Shown piece after piece: positions 10,701-23,840 of a DNA stretch of 64,000 bases. The notes beneath the pieces are model-generated. The model was not told where the DNA came from and made no database searches. It saw only the letters and a program-made list of their open reading frames with translations. The position numbers were made by a program, and so were the translations under genes. The stretch covers positions 72,852,618-72,916,617 of the forward strand of contig NC_054537.1 in NCBI RefSeq assembly GCF_017654505.1, read 5' to 3'. This DNA is from Polyodon spathula (lineage: Eukaryota > Chordata > Actinopteri > Acipenseriformes > Polyodontidae). Positions within the stretch are counted from its first letter, which is position 1. Every line of letters starts with the position of its first letter.

Positions 10701-11276
10701 AACCAATTATTGATTTTCAGCTACGGTACAAAACCACTTCTAACCTTAAACATTAATATAAAGGAGGGGGGTTGAAACTAGTAGAGGGTGTTAAGTTTTA
10801 ATTATTTTGCTTATTAGGGGTTTAAAAACTCAGCTACCTGTACCAAATACATTCCAAACATTAGTTTGCTTTGCTTATTTTAAAATAATTTTGGTTTTAC
10901 TTTTCTTTGTTTGTGTTGGTTCCTAGATCATTTGCCTGCTGTACTAGCATTTATACAATATTACAAAATAAATACAAAAAAGTTAAGGCCTAAATCTTAG
11001 GTTTAAGAATCCCAGCCCCTAAAATGGGAAACCACCAAACAACAACTTACTGCAAGCACATGGCATTTGGTTTTCATGGTTTTAAAAAGATAAACTCCAG
11101 GTGTCTATATCCATTCACAAAAAATAAATTAAAAACATTTAAGAATCAAAAAGTAGAATACTTTTCACAAAAACACCCTACTGTACTGTAAGGTTATACA
11201 ATAATTACATCAGTTTCTGGTGACATAAAACCACAAGCACTAGAATGCAACAGTAATATCACTCTCAAAACTGACT

Positions 11277-11280
<4 letters not shown>

Positions 11281-11309
<29 letters not shown>
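11281..11309. repeat. (CA)n microsatellite
   Basis: An uninterrupted run of about 14 AC dinucleotides. Confidence 0.95.
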
Positions 11310-11312
<3 letters not shown>

Positions 11313-12000
11313 TATGCAACCACTCCAGATGTTGTCCCCCACCTAATTTGTCTGTCAGGTGAATTTGGGAATGAAGGTGTCCCTCACCAGGTCTGATTGA
11401 CATGCTTGTTAATAATGGCCTGCAGGCTGTAAATGTGGTCTGTAGCGCAGTGCTTTGGTAAGGAGCCTATCTGGTTTTTGACTCTGCTGCTGTGTTCTGT
11501 CACAAAGTTCAATATTAAAGGTGTTAACAATAGTGCAGAATACTTTCCCTTGGTTACTGATCACACAGATACCTATTTAATTATAAACTGGTGTAATGAT
11601 CCCTTTGTTCCAAATCTGGGGAAGCAGTCTGTGCTCAGAATGATATTAGAGTTTCACCAGAACCTCACTGTTGATGATTTTCTGGTATTGTAAATGGCTG
11701 GTTTGTTTCCATTTATAGGTGGGTGGGAGTTTGTATAAATTTGCAGGTGTATTTACATTAATGTTGGGTTGTGCTGACCTTTTTAAATACAGCACTGTCT
11801 AGCTGTGGTCCGACTATAAAGCTGTTAACACTAGAAGGACTGGAGATAGACTCATACCTACAAGCCCCGCAGCAGTCTGATGGCTGTATTCAAAACACTG
11901 TAAATTGTATAACGAAAGGAGAAACAGTCTGATGTAATTCGTTTTTTTTTTTATTGAGTACACCACAAACATCTGAGCAACCAAAGCATGTATGCGCATG

Positions 12001-12053
12001 CATATATATATTACACACACACACACATATAATATATACACACACACACACAC
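12001..12053. repeat. Compound (TA)/(CA) microsatellite
   Basis: ATATATA runs alternate with two blocks of CA repeats (about 12013-12027 and 12039-12053). Confidence 0.85.
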
Positions 12054-12290
12054 TTATAAATCAAAAGATGATAATATAAACAAACATCTGAACAGACATT
12101 TATAAAACTGAAACGATAGCAATACATTTTTTACTTTTCAACATTCTGTTTATTATCAGATGAGCAAAAGCAACTGAACAACGTAGATAAATAAACTTAG
12201 AAAAACATTTTACAGAAGCGCACAGCACAAGAAGTTATGAAAGATGAGTAATTTATTTTTTCGACAAAAGGGTATTCCTTTACCTGGAGT

Positions 12291-12740
12291 CTAAGGCTGT
12301 TCACAATCAACACAGATAATGCGCTTCTCCAAGCCGGCTTTCTGCACAGGGCACAGGTCTGAAGTTTTATTTTTATTGCACTTGCCAACCTGACATTGGC
12401 GTCTCTTGCGGCTCTCCGCGGGGTTGCCAGCTTCAGCTGTGGGTACACGCTTGGCAGTCTCCCTCTTTTACAAATGCTTCTTGTGAAGTTCCTGTGCTAA
12501 CTGTAAAATATATTCTCTCCCTGGTAAATTCTTCTCTCTGCATTCTTTGTAAAGTACCCAGGAGTTGATGGCTGCTAGGTCCAACACATTGAAAAACACC
12601 TGAACAGACCACCGTCGGGAGCCAGCTTTCACGGAATACTACAGTGCCATCTGATTCAAAACATATTTTATTGCGGAGTAAAACGCCACGGTCTCTGGTA
12701 TTCATTTTCACTAGTCCCAATGCTAATCGACTGACCAAAG
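12291..12740 (-). pseudogene. piggyBac transposase 3' end
   Basis: Read on the minus strand, one frame gives ETVAFYSAIKYVLNQMAL, a stop, then YSVKAGSRRWSVQVFFNVLD and LAAINSWVLYKEC. This matches the conserved end of the piggyBac DDE region (DQM...SRRWP...FN.LD.AAIN). After another stop the frame continues into the Cys-rich C-terminal finger (CQVGKCNKNKTSDLC, then CVDCE) and terminates at 12291-12293. Two internal stops make it a pseudogene. I did not find TTAA-flanked termini. It resembles PGBD4-type piggyBacs. Confidence 0.82.
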
Positions 12741-13223
12741 CAGCGCAGCTGGCAAGCAGGGGCAAGCCTTCAAAAGGCTGATTGAAAACAACAGACTGTC
12801 AGTCATTCACTCAGGCAGAGAGTAGAGACTAATCTGATTACTGCTAAACACACTGCAGACTGGTAAATAAAAATAATAAAATTTAGAATACCGTTTTGTA
12901 TAATCAAAATACAATTGTTTTCTGTGTGGCCGTCAGTGTGACTGCTCCCGGGGCTTTTAGGTATAATGTAATATATCTCCTTTATTTCTGCACTCCCGCG
13001 TTTCATGCTTTGTAAGAATATTTAATACATACGGACAGAAAGGTACATGAAAACGCAGCCCAATATGTGTTAAACGACAGGAGAAAATTATTTTCAAACC
13101 AAAAACCGCCAAAATGACCACCACAGGGCTTGTGTTAATGAGCTGTGGGTCCATGAAACTGATGAAATAGACCACCACACTGCAGCCCCGAGCAGAGTTG
13201 AAGGTGTTACATTATCTACATTA
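12741..13223. other. Spacer between piggyBac and LINE fragments
   Basis: No coding domain is recognisable. It could be further decayed sequence of either neighbour. Confidence 0.4.
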
Positions 13224-13581
13224 TCATAGCTGTTTCTGTTTACTGTGATAGAGTCTTAGTACAAAAGGAGAATTTCCAAAGATGTACTTGTTTCCCTCTA
13301 CTGTTATACAATCATTTTCTCTGCCTGCTCTGGAAAAAGTCTCCACACGGCAGAACATTACCGAGTGTCTGGAAGTGTAACACCTCTGACTCCAAATTTT
13401 GGAAAACCTCATTAAAGCAAGGGGAGTCAGAGGGCGGTATGTATGCAGCACACAGGTAGAGATCTCTCATTTGGAAAACGCTTCCTTCACCTTTAACCAC
13501 AAAATGTGAAACTCCTCTTTCTCTGCCATGTTTGCTTTTCTTATTCTTTAGGGAGGGCACTCTGAGCTCCCAGTACCCCAC
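13224..13581 (-). pseudogene. Non-LTR retrotransposon endonuclease fragment
   Basis: Two overlapping minus-strand frames join near 13320-13340. The first has LYLCAAYIPPSDSPCFNEVF and then VLPCGDFF, matching the apurinic-type endonuclease core (normally GDFNAR) of vertebrate LINEs. The second continues with NDCITVEGNKYIFGNS. One frameshift and loss of the NAR residues show decay. I cannot place the LINE clade. It lies in the same orientation as the piggyBac remnant but is a separate element. Confidence 0.65.
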
Positions 13582-13790
13582 GGGACATTGACTAGATACA
13601 TCTGCACTGAGCCATGTTCACAAAGAATAATTACATCCATGTCTTTTAAACTAAATTTACAAAATCAGAGACTGTACTCTTCATTCCAAACAATAAAAAG
13701 CCCTTAACATTCCAACTGCTGATTTTAAATGAGATAGTTACTACTGACAGAATTGTTTATGGTCTTTTCTAAAGTTATACTACTGTTGTT

Positions 13791-13817
13791 TTTATTATTA
13801 TTATTATTACTACTACT
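13791..13817. repeat. (TTA)n/(CTA)n microsatellite
   Basis: About six TTA units followed by ACTACTACT. Confidence 0.85.
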
Positions 13818-14480
13818 GTCTTTTCTGAGCAGTGTAAATATATACTATCCAGAGGTTTTCTGATCTTGATAGCCAGAAATCACAAAATTTGATAGCCAGA
13901 AATCACAAAATATGACAATAAAAAAAATAATCAACTCTCTCTCTCTGGCAAGGTGCCACCTTGGGGTTACAAGGGAATACCAACTTTCAGGTTTCCTGTT
14001 AACATTCAGGACAGCCATTAATGCAAACTGTCTGCCAGGATCAAGGACTTCCACACAGCAAAAAAGATATTTGCTTTGTCAGCTTATTCAGGAAGGTGAA
14101 ATAATGAATAATATAACACATGGGCTCCACAGAAGTCTGAATCAGAGTAACATATGATTTGAAGTTTGACAGATATACAAAACAACCTCTGGTACCTGAA
14201 CCTCTTTCACAACTGGTCAGAGATAGACACAGGATTGGCTTTGCACTTCAGGCCCCACATTGCCATGGATATGAAAACTAAATGACTGTTTTCTATAAGA
14301 CGGGAGAACATGTACTGCAACAGACAAGTATAATTACATTACCCGTGGGGGGGAGGGGGGAGTAGGTTACTAAAGCTGTAACAGATGGGCGACTGGTTCT
14401 CATTTCGGGGTCAAAGTAGTTCATCATAAGAGCTTGCAGTTGACTGGTTTGCATAACAGGTAAAACATGAGCCTTTGAGG

Positions 14481-14527
14481 GTTTTTTTTTGGGGGGGGGG
14501 GGGGGGGGGGGGGGGGGGCGGGGGGCG
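14481..14527. repeat. Poly-T/poly-G tract, G-quadruplex-prone
   Basis: Nine T are followed by 28 uninterrupted G, then short CG-interrupted G runs. The G run on the plus strand could form a quadruplex. Confidence 0.9.
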
Positions 14528-16515
14528 GACCCGTCAAATCGTACATCCAGTGGTTCCTTATGCATTTTATGCTTTATCAGCCCGACAATTATAAAATAGC
14601 AGGGGTGTGACGGGAATCCACCTGCGGAAAACTGAAGCCTACCCAAGAATCCCACTTCACATACAGTAGTTCATTGGTGCAGCAAGCCATGGAACTGAAG
14701 CCAAAATGTCCACCTTAAATCCAAGGGACAAACAAATCTGTCAACACAGTCAACAGGCATCCAATGCTGCAAAAAAGAATAAACCAAGGGTCCTGGCCAA
14801 GACTACTTCATTAAAAAAGTATTGAGTTCACATTCAGATTGAAACATATAACAATGCTAATACTAAATCAAAAACAAACCTGTAATTCAGTGTCAATAGA
14901 TGAGTTATCTAACGCTTATTCAAAACAAAAATATAGCCTGGTAACTGCCGTATGGCAACAAGCTCTTTCATTTCAGCTCACTAAATTTCCCTTAAAATAT
15001 CAAATTACATAAATTTAGTTTTACCTCTCAGGCCATCATAAGCAGTAGCCAAATGTCTGTTTACACCCAAATGACATGTTTTGTATGTTCTCTAGGCACC
15101 AAGGTACAGCACTATAGAAATGTTATGGAGTGCGGTTCAGCTATTGCCGCAGTGCAATAAAAAAAAAATAATAATAAAAAATTGAAATGGTCGACCACAG
15201 GGGACTGACCTGAGGGGGGGCGCCGACTGGCTGGCGAATAACTACAAACTTTTTGTGCAGTAACTATTCAAAACAAAAACATAAGGAAACAAATGATAAG
15301 TGCAGAGGGTGCCGATTGGCTGACGAATAAAGTACTTTAAAAGGTATAATAGAACATTTCTTTCTCGATCATTACTGCAATAAAATGGGACCAACAAAGA
15401 GACCACCAGGAGCAGAGTACAGAAATTTGAAACACAAAGAAAAGGAATGAAAACTATCAAGCTAGCGCAAGAACTGGCTCTGCATACCTGCAGTTAGAAG
15501 ATGCTACAGCACTCAACAAGCAGCGCGTGAACGATTTGTGGAGAGCACACTAAGTGTGCTAGTAATGTCTCTCTTAGTATTCATGTAACCACTACAGTAT
15601 AAGCTAAACTGATATGAAAAAGAAATTATCAAACATCTGTATTAAACATGTTTAAATGAAACGTATAAAAATCAACATATTAATAAATTACAAACAAACA
15701 CTTACTATATTGTAGCCTGAAGTTAAGAAATAAAGTAAAGTACATTGCAAAATAATCCAAATAAACAACACTAGTCTGCATGAAATAAAACTGCTGGGAG
15801 TTTGCAAATTTCACTTTGGTGAAGACAGACAATAATGGTCCTTTGCTTGGACGCCACACAACAACAACGGAATATGGCCACTAGATGTCGAAAAGATCCT
15901 GCAGCACAAACCGCATATAACATTAATAACTGTACTCAAAAGGAAATGTTTTATTATTATTACTCTGATGTTTCCGGTACTTCCAAAAGACGCTTGTACA
16001 ATCTAGCTATTATATTGATTGAATCTGCATTTGCCAACATTGAACTCGCTGGATTTATATCTCGCACAGGGAGCCATCAAGGATCAGTACTGTTCTAGGA
16101 ATATATTACACTGTAGGCTACTATTCTGAATGCTAACATACACTAACTAATACAACAGTACATTCTTCACATATTATCAAGTAGTTAGCTAAAGGGGTAT
16201 TGCAGAGAGACCCCCCCCCCCCAACACAACATTACTCTCTCTCTCTTTAAAACACTGCTTTCTATCCTTGTGCAGTCCACCCAGCTGGGATCCATTTCTC
16301 TTGAGCGACATCAACACTCTGCAGCTGGAGTTTGGATGTGGGCCCTGGTAATTGCAGACATGTTTGTGCACATGTTTTAAACCAACCAAATTGAAAAAAA
16401 TATATATTGGGGGTGGGGGGTGGGGGGGTGAGGCTGCAGACATGAACAATAGTCCAGTTAATAGCCTCCTCAGGTTAAACTGACTGGGTTGGTCCACCGT
16501 GACCAAAAAAATATA

Positions 16516-16687
16516 GGTGGTCTGTGGTCCAGTTGTTAAAGAAAAGGGCTTGTAACCAGGAGGTCACCGACTCACTGCGTGACCTTCAGCAAGTCACTTA
16601 ACCTCCCCGTGCTCAGTCTTTCGGGTGAGACGTTGTTGGAAGTGACTCTGCAACTGATGCACAGTTCACACACCCCAGTCTCTAAAG
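16516..16687 (+). mobile_element. tRNA-derived CORE-type SINE, box B deleted
   Basis: It starts with a tRNA-like head (GTGGTCTGTGGTCCAGTTG, box A region) and GGCTTGTAACCAGGAGGTC. It then jumps directly to the CORE-like middle (CTCACTGCGTGACC, AAGTCACTTAACCTCC, CTTTCGGGTGAGACG) and the AGTGACTCTGCAACTGATGC segment. The box B motif (GTTCAAATCC) present in the related copy at 23625 is missing here, so this copy has lost part of its internal promoter. The 3' tail is diverged or absent. Confidence 0.8.
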
Positions 16688-16980
16688 CCACAACTCTGCG
16701 ATCAGTTTCGAGCAATTGCTGTGTACACATCTGAGCAATTACTTGTGCAACAAGGTTCCCGCGTCATTTTTTTTTTTTTTTTTAAGATAACTGAGGGGGG
16801 GGACAGGCTTTTTTTAATACATTTTTATTCTATATACAAGGTGAAGTAGTTTTTTTGGTTTTGTAAAACTGAGTTGACGCTTTTTTGTCCAGTGTCTACA
16901 AGTTTAGAATTGCATTTATTTTATTTATTTGACAACTAAGGTGACACTTTGGTCAGGTTGTAATGTGTCCAGTAATTAAC

Positions 16981-17186
16981 GAAGAAGAGTTGGCTGTTAT
17001 ATTTTCAACTTTTTAAATGCCATATTCCGTAAAGAAAAAACAAAGCCACGTAAAAGCTGGACAAAACCATGGTTGCAGCGTCAGCAGAAACATGGGGCAT
17101 ATCATGCCCTTGTTAAGGAAATGAGGCTTGAAGACGCAGAAAAGTACCGAAACTTTTGGACACCCAATCATTCGAAATACTACTAA
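16981..17186 (+). pseudogene. PIF-Harbinger transposase N-terminal fragment
   Basis: From 17043 one frame reads KPRKSWTKPWLQRQQKHGAY, then HALVKEMRLEDAEKYRNFW, and ends in TAA at 17184-17186. This matches the W-x-RPWL...GAY..L..ELR.ED....F pattern at the start of HARBI1-like transposases. A preceding EEELAVIFSTF segment sits in another frame. The catalytic domain is not visible downstream, so this is a 5' remnant. Confidence 0.65.
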
Positions 17187-19805
17187 ACTTAGTAAACCCT
17201 TTTTAAAAATGACTGCTTCTTTATGACAGGATATGCAAGTCGTGCAGTCAGCATTCGAAAAACCAAATCAGAGTTTGCAAATTGAAACGTGATCGCCTAT
17301 GTCTACAGAAGTCGCTCAGGAGGTTGCTTGGAAAGAAAACAGTAATGTTGCCCACCTACAGAGATGATCAGAAAACTAGAACAGGAGTCTACACTAGGAC
17401 ACGCAGAGGAATTTATACAAACTGGTCAGATTCATTTATCATGAATCTGGGAGACTTTCTTTTTTACATTTTTCCATGTAACAAGTTTTGCACACAAAAA
17501 GAGGGGAGGGAGGGACATAGCAAAATAAAACCTTTAAAGTGCACAAACAAACGAGACTTGTACATCAGTGGTTTTAATTTGAAATAAGTCATCAACATTT
17601 CAGTATATAGCAGTGAGCAGCACATACGGCCCCATTTAGTACATTTCATTAACAGGTTTTAACAATGTGTGAGAAACAGAAATAAACCTTCTACAAGAAA
17701 AGGAACTACAGTGACAGCTTCAATTAAGTTTGTGTCTGGTGGGAAATATAATCTGGGAAAATGTGTTCACAAACAGAAAAAACAAGGGGTACTACTATTC
17801 TGAAATCAATTAAAATGTGAAGTAAACTACTGATGAAGTGTTATTAAATGGAATCAAAACACTACTGAACAGTTGGTCAGTTTACTGTATGAGAGCTACC
17901 CGATTCTCTTTCCATCACATTCTAAAGCAGAATGGCTTTAAAAAGGTTCGGTTCACTTGGCCACAAAATTCACAGTATTCGGTATTTCACTTTTTAGTTT
18001 GAAATGTATGATCTAATTTTAAAAAAAAGACACTGCGCTGTCACATTTGGCAAGAAGGAACAATGAAAAGAAGGAACTGAATTTAATACTGTGTGTACTT
18101 GGAAATAAATACAAAGACATAGTTATTCAAACACTACACGTTGTGCAGAAGCAGTTTTAGTCTGCACCATGGGTAGAGTTGCTCTTCAATGCTTGAGAGC
18201 ATTGGCAGTGCAATCTACAAATTCCAGTAAGAAAACAAACTATGGTACGGCTAATGTCTCATTGCGACTGACCCTGGCCAAGAAAAGGGTTTCGGTGCTC
18301 TTTCCAAACGTGTTCACACCTTGGAAGTTCTTGTCCTGTGTCAAGTGGGCACTGGAGGATTGTGGGATAATATTGTTTCGTGTTTTAAAAGAAAGCCCAT
18401 GGTAGTACTACTTTCAAAAAACCAACTGCCCAAGCAAAGGATGCTGCAATTGAAAAGCACATTCTACGTACGATTTTAAATCGGCCTTCTCAAGAACTCA
18501 AAGAAAAGAGCGGTCCAGATTGTTAAAATAATTTTCATTTCTTAATACTCCCACATATCACCACAATTATTTTTTTAGCCAAACTCTTAAGACAGCCATC
18601 GCAGTAGTTTTAATTAAAATAATAAAAAAGTGGCCATATTTAAGGTTGCTCAAAAAGGCCCATAAACATACCAACTAAAGGAACAATTTACAGCCTCTCC
18701 TACAGCCTGCTTCTAGTAAGTGAACACAGAGCTGTAAGAAACTGCCTGTGCCTGCAAGTAAGGTTTAAAGAACCAATTCTCTGACCACTGGTGCTGCAAC
18801 GGCTATTACTTTAAAATAGCTAGTACTCTGTGCTCAATTGCTTTCTTGACGAAAGTAATTGAGTAATGGATTAAGCCATGCTAAAGCAATTTATTCCCTT
18901 CTCCAGAGAGTTTCCAGAACAACGTGGAAAATAATATAAAAAGACATATGAAAATGGTATTTCTGGGTAATCTCAGATCCAAATGACTACATAACTAAAT
19001 TATTTGCTATGGTTAAAAATCGTCCCCAGGCGTTTCACCAATTCTATCGTTGACCTGCCTAGAACCAGATGTGCTGGGCCCTGGGGAAACCCAAGATCTC
19101 CTACTGTTGCTGTCAAACAGAGTCCTCATCTAACCACTTCCTAAACTACAATGTGGGTAGCATTCTGTGTACAGTACTAAACACTGTCAGGCCAGAGATG
19201 TCCACAAAGTCCACCAGCTTTTAGGTCACCAATTAGAGCAGCAGGCTACTGCACAGAGCAGCATGTATGGCAGTGTTTTTTCACAATCGCAGAAAATGAA
19301 CAGGCTTAAAATCAGGCCTGTGAGGCATTACACCTCTCATATGACAAGTATTTCATTTTTGTACAGGGAGAAACATGTATTCTAGACATCTCAGTTGTAT
19401 TTATTACTACAGTACACACTGTAGTTTCAGCCATTCCTCAAACATTTCAAGTAGTGAAAAAAGAAAAATGTGTTGAGAAAATTGTTAGATTTGCACTATA
19501 TTATATATTTTGTGAGGAAAGGTTATTAGATTTACTTCTACTTTAATGTTTGTCAATCACACACAATCAGGGATTAAGAGAAATGTCAATGGATATTAAA
19601 TCTGAATTTGTTCCTTAACACCCCACTGCAGTTCCACCAAAATTACAGAAAGTTATCCTCACTCTGGGGAAAAAAGCAAAGATTTACAGAGATCCGATCT
19701 CCCCCATTGCCAATTCATACATTCTCTGTACAGCTACAGTACGGTGTCTAAAATTTGCTTACTCCATCTACTATTATCTGAGCACATAACTAAAACTAAT
19801 TATAT
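17187..19805. other. Intronic stretch, no recognisable gene
   Basis: AT-rich sequence. Frames at 17282-17587 and 18169-18405 (plus) have no domain I recognise. The first may be decayed Harbinger sequence because it directly follows the transposase fragment. Confidence 0.45.
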
Positions 19806-20400
<595 letters not shown>

Positions 20401-21970
20401 CCGACATCAGTCAAGAATTAACGATACGAGGGAATATTATAACTTCCAAAACTTAAATTATATTGAGAGAAACCAAAAAAAAAATCGACAAACACTAGAC
20501 TGTATGGAAAACCTACCGAAATTTTTAATATTTTACGAAATAAAATCAGTGAAGCCTACATTTCCAAGAACACATTTAATGCGATTCACCAGTAAACAGA
20601 GATTATCGAAACCTCCATTTAAACCAGTAGGTGTCGCTAGTGTTTGGCATGCATATTAAAAAAAGGACTTCAGGAAAAGGAAAGAAAATTTGTCCAGCTG
20701 TGTCAGTAAGAAAATACATTTTTTCTGGAAATTGCCAAAATAAACTAGGTTTAATTTTCAATTGCCTGTGGTAAAATAATGGTAAGAGGTGGACAGGTGG
20801 TGTATCCTTTTATCTGTACATTACTTTTAATAGGCAGGCAAGTAAACACTAGCCTGCCTTGGGGATGGTGTCCTTACTCCTGTCATAGAGCCTATTTATT
20901 ATAGTAATTGTCCTTGGCTAGTGCCAGACTGGTAACACATGAGAAACCCTCCATTTATCCACGTCATGTTTCAATAGCCTGCATTCCACTATACTCAGTG
21001 CAGACAGGGAGATACCTACGCATCCATTACAAAGCAACTCTTCAACTCATTCACTATCACATGCATTAGAAGTTAGTATTACTAACTTCTTTCACCAGCA
21101 GCCTCTGAACCACAAATCCACTCAACAGTGTGCAAGTTAGTCAGCAGCCATGCTGTTCATTATAAAATGAATAAGCATGCTCCCTATCAAGTGCTTAAAA
21201 GAAACAGACAAAACCCTTTAATCTGCCCACTGACCACTCTGTCATGGAAGCCGGCAGTATTAAACAACCCACCCTCTTCAATCCACAACCACCTACTGCA
21301 GGAAGCAGGCAAGGAGGTATTAAATGAGAAAAATATCTTTGAAAATAACCCAGTAGAGCAAATAATCTTCTGGCCACACAAGTGGAAAATAAATTAAAGT
21401 AATGCACCATTCTGCTTTCTCCGATTCAATTCTAGCACCAGATGGTATCCGTTTCCATGGAGTCTGCAATCCACAAGCCAGGTTAACGATTGCAAGTTTC
21501 TCCCTTTCACAGGAGACTATCCTAATTGTCCTAAGCTTTGTGCCAGGTTACTGTTGACAGGGAAGGGAGACAACAGTTGGCTCCACAACACAAGGGAAAG
21601 GGAAAGGGAGGAGGACTAGAATTGAGATTTAACATTTGTAACAGGTGACACCACCATTTAAAAACTTTCCTCACAGTAAGTCAAATATACAAAATGGTTG
21701 TGCCAGTCTGGTTTGACCGTTTTCCCGTGCCATGTAAAATTACAAAACGTGCGTAACTAAATTCATAATAGGTTTGGAGTTGAAGGGTTTTACTTCAAGT
21801 TGGATGGCCACACTAAGATTCCTGCAACCAACTACCAAACCTGATCTCAATTCCCTAGACTGCAAAGTGGGTTCAAAGTGATGCTTCATTCGAAACAATT
21901 TGATAGTGTTCAGGCAGAGGACATACTTCGAGAGGCATTTCTTCCCATTACAAGAGAAGTCTTTCCTGCT
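20401..21970. other. Intronic stretch, no recognisable gene
   Basis: The segment near 20540-20660 (ending in a GTAGGTGTCGCTAGTGTTTG motif) looks like interspersed-repeat sequence, but I cannot name the family. Frames at 21128-21410 lack known domains. Confidence 0.45.
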
Positions 21971-22194
21971 GGCTACAGTGAAACGCACGTTATCTCTACA
22001 GGCTCACTCCTGCAGGCTACAGTGAAACACACACGTTACCTCTACAGGCTCACTCCTGCCAGCTACAGTGAAACACACACAAGTTACCTCTACAGGCTCA
22101 CTCCTGCCAGCTACGGTGAAACACACACGTTACCTCTACAGGCTCACTCCTGCCAGATACAGTGAAACGCACATGTTACCTCTACAGGCTCACT
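21971..22194. repeat. Minisatellite, five copies of a 44-48 bp unit
   Basis: Units start at about 21971, 22015, 22061, 22109 and 22155 (44, 46, 48, 46 and 40 bp). Each reads like GCTACAGTGAAACACACACG, then TTACCTCTACAGGCTCACTC and CTGCC. Length differences arise mainly from the number of AC units. Frames reading through it are repeat artefacts. Confidence 0.93.
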
Positions 22195-23624
22195 ACAAGC
22201 AGTTCCCGGCACCAGAAATAGAACATGTCGTTTGTTTTTTGAACCCCTCCACTCTTCTTACAGGCAACACCAGGTATGCAGACTGGATTTCATAATAACA
22301 TGACCTTGTTTAATTACTGCATTAGCAATGTTTTGGCACTATTTGGGACAAAATCCTTAATTGTAAGCTCAAGCACAGATTCATGAAAAATGATTTTTTT
22401 GGTCTTTCCAAGTGAGTGAGTGTCTCCACTCCAACTTTTAATTTGGTTGAATCTTTCAATTAATCCTTTAAAAAAAGAGCTAACTTCAGAACAAACCGAA
22501 ATGTTGGGGTTTGCCTGTTGGAGACATTAGCACTATGATAAAAAATCCTATGTGAGCTGCTACTATAAAAATCACTAAGGAAAAGACCATTATAAATAAC
22601 TGCATACTGTACATACAGTAAGTCAGATGGTAGGAGAGTTTCAAGTCAAATTGCAGGGGCCTATTTACATTACTTAAACAATGTGTGCTTCCCCTCACAT
22701 AGTCTAACCCAAAATTTCTCATCAGCTTCTTTTGAGAAATAGTGACCACAAGGTAACCTACAACAGGAGTTAAGATTTAAATTCACCCAATTCCCCTGCA
22801 GCTGTTCCCATCCATCCACCAGTAATAGGATAAATTTACCAGTTTGACAAGACTACTGTATTTACTAATGCTACTCTGTCAAGACCGGAATCTCTTCTTC
22901 ACTCTGGGGGCACTTAGTCTTTTCTGTTTATTTCCCCAGTGATCATAAAATCTGATTTTAGGCTATTACACAGGAAGAGACGGTGGAAAAGGTAATCCGA
23001 GTTAATGATGCTGCAATTGATAATATAAAGCGACTTTTGAAATGATAATTCCAAACAACCTCGTTGTCTTAATTTCCCCCAAAGACCACATAAAAAAAAA
23101 AAATTCAGGGCTCCAGACAGACTAAAATGGTCGCAAATATAACCAATTAATTCTCTTTGCGGCTGTCTTTTTGGGGTTAGACACCACTGGCACCTGTAAT
23201 ACAAAAATACTGCCTCTAGCTAGCTTTTAAAAAGACTTGCGAGAACACCAAAAGTGCAACCTCCCACTTTATTTATTTATTTATTTTTATGTGCAATACT
23301 TATGAATGTGCTATGATTAAGGCTACGATTTTAGCACGCTAATTTTTTGTACATTTCACAAGCAAGGCGTGGCAAAAACTCAACAACTTACGGAAAGGTC
23401 ACCAAATAATGTAGTTTTAGCGACATCAACATACACAAGAACGTTTTAATAGTACATCAAAACTGTAAAGATAGGGTATCCAACCCTGTGCGACAAGTCG
23501 TAACAAGCTGTTGATGTGTGTTTTAGAAAGGTGTACAGCCTTGACAGATCGTCAAACCTTTCACCTGTCATTCTAAAATCTCTCACTGTCGCATACTTGC
23601 ATCTCTCCAATTAATGTTTGAAAG
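22195..23624. other. Intronic stretch, no recognisable gene
   Basis: I see no supported gene or RNA. It includes a TTTA-rich tract near 23268-23287. Confidence 0.5.
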
Positions 23625-23803
23625 GAGTCTGTGTGGTCCAGCGCTTATAGAAGCGGGCTTGTAACCAGGAGGTACCCAGTTCAAATCCCAGTTCAACATT
23701 GTTGTAAGTGACTCTGCAGCTGATGCATACTTCACACACCCTAGTCTTATATCTTGTAAAGCGCTTTGTGATGGTGGTCCACTATGAAAGGCGATATATA
23801 AAG
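23625..23803 (+). mobile_element. tRNA-derived SINE with L2-like tail, CORE deleted
   Basis: The tRNA head has a box A region (GTGTGGTCCAGCGCTTATAG) and an intact box B (AGTTCAAATCCC at 23678-23689). It then continues at TTGTAAGTGACTCTGCAGCT, skipping the CORE segment that the copy at 16516 retains. The tail (TAAAGCGCTTTGTGATGGTG, then CTATGAAAGGCGATATATAA) resembles the 3' end of L2-clade LINEs, which such SINEs use for mobilisation. A CR1 fragment begins about 40 bp downstream. Confidence 0.82.
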
Positions 23804-23840
23804 ATTGTTTTATAGTATTAATGTTGCAGGATGTACACTT

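Larger units (their letters stand above)
7712..12290. other. AT-rich intronic stretch without recognisable genes
   Basis: I see no gene. The longest frame (10024-10329, minus, 101 codons) begins METGFVFFV-like and has no domain I recognise. Small A/T-rich repeats such as AAATA near 8015-8030 occur. Two CA-type microsatellites are listed separately. Confidence 0.55.
13582..16515. other. Intronic stretch with simple repeats, no gene seen
   Basis: AT-rich sequence without a supported gene. It contains a TTA repeat (13791-13817), a long G tract (14491-14518) and two related 19-base segments, GCCGACTGGCTGGCGAATA (near 15222) and GCCGATTGGCTGACGAATA (near 15311). Frames crossing it carry no known domain. 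Confidence 0.55.

Noticed and set aside
22015..22194. CRISPR-like array because of regular repeats
   Set aside because: The units are directly adjacent with no unique spacers; it is a vertebrate minisatellite.
23625..23700. A functional tRNA gene
   Set aside because: The tRNA-like head has mismatched stems and is followed by SINE body and LINE-like tail, so it is a SINE promoter region.
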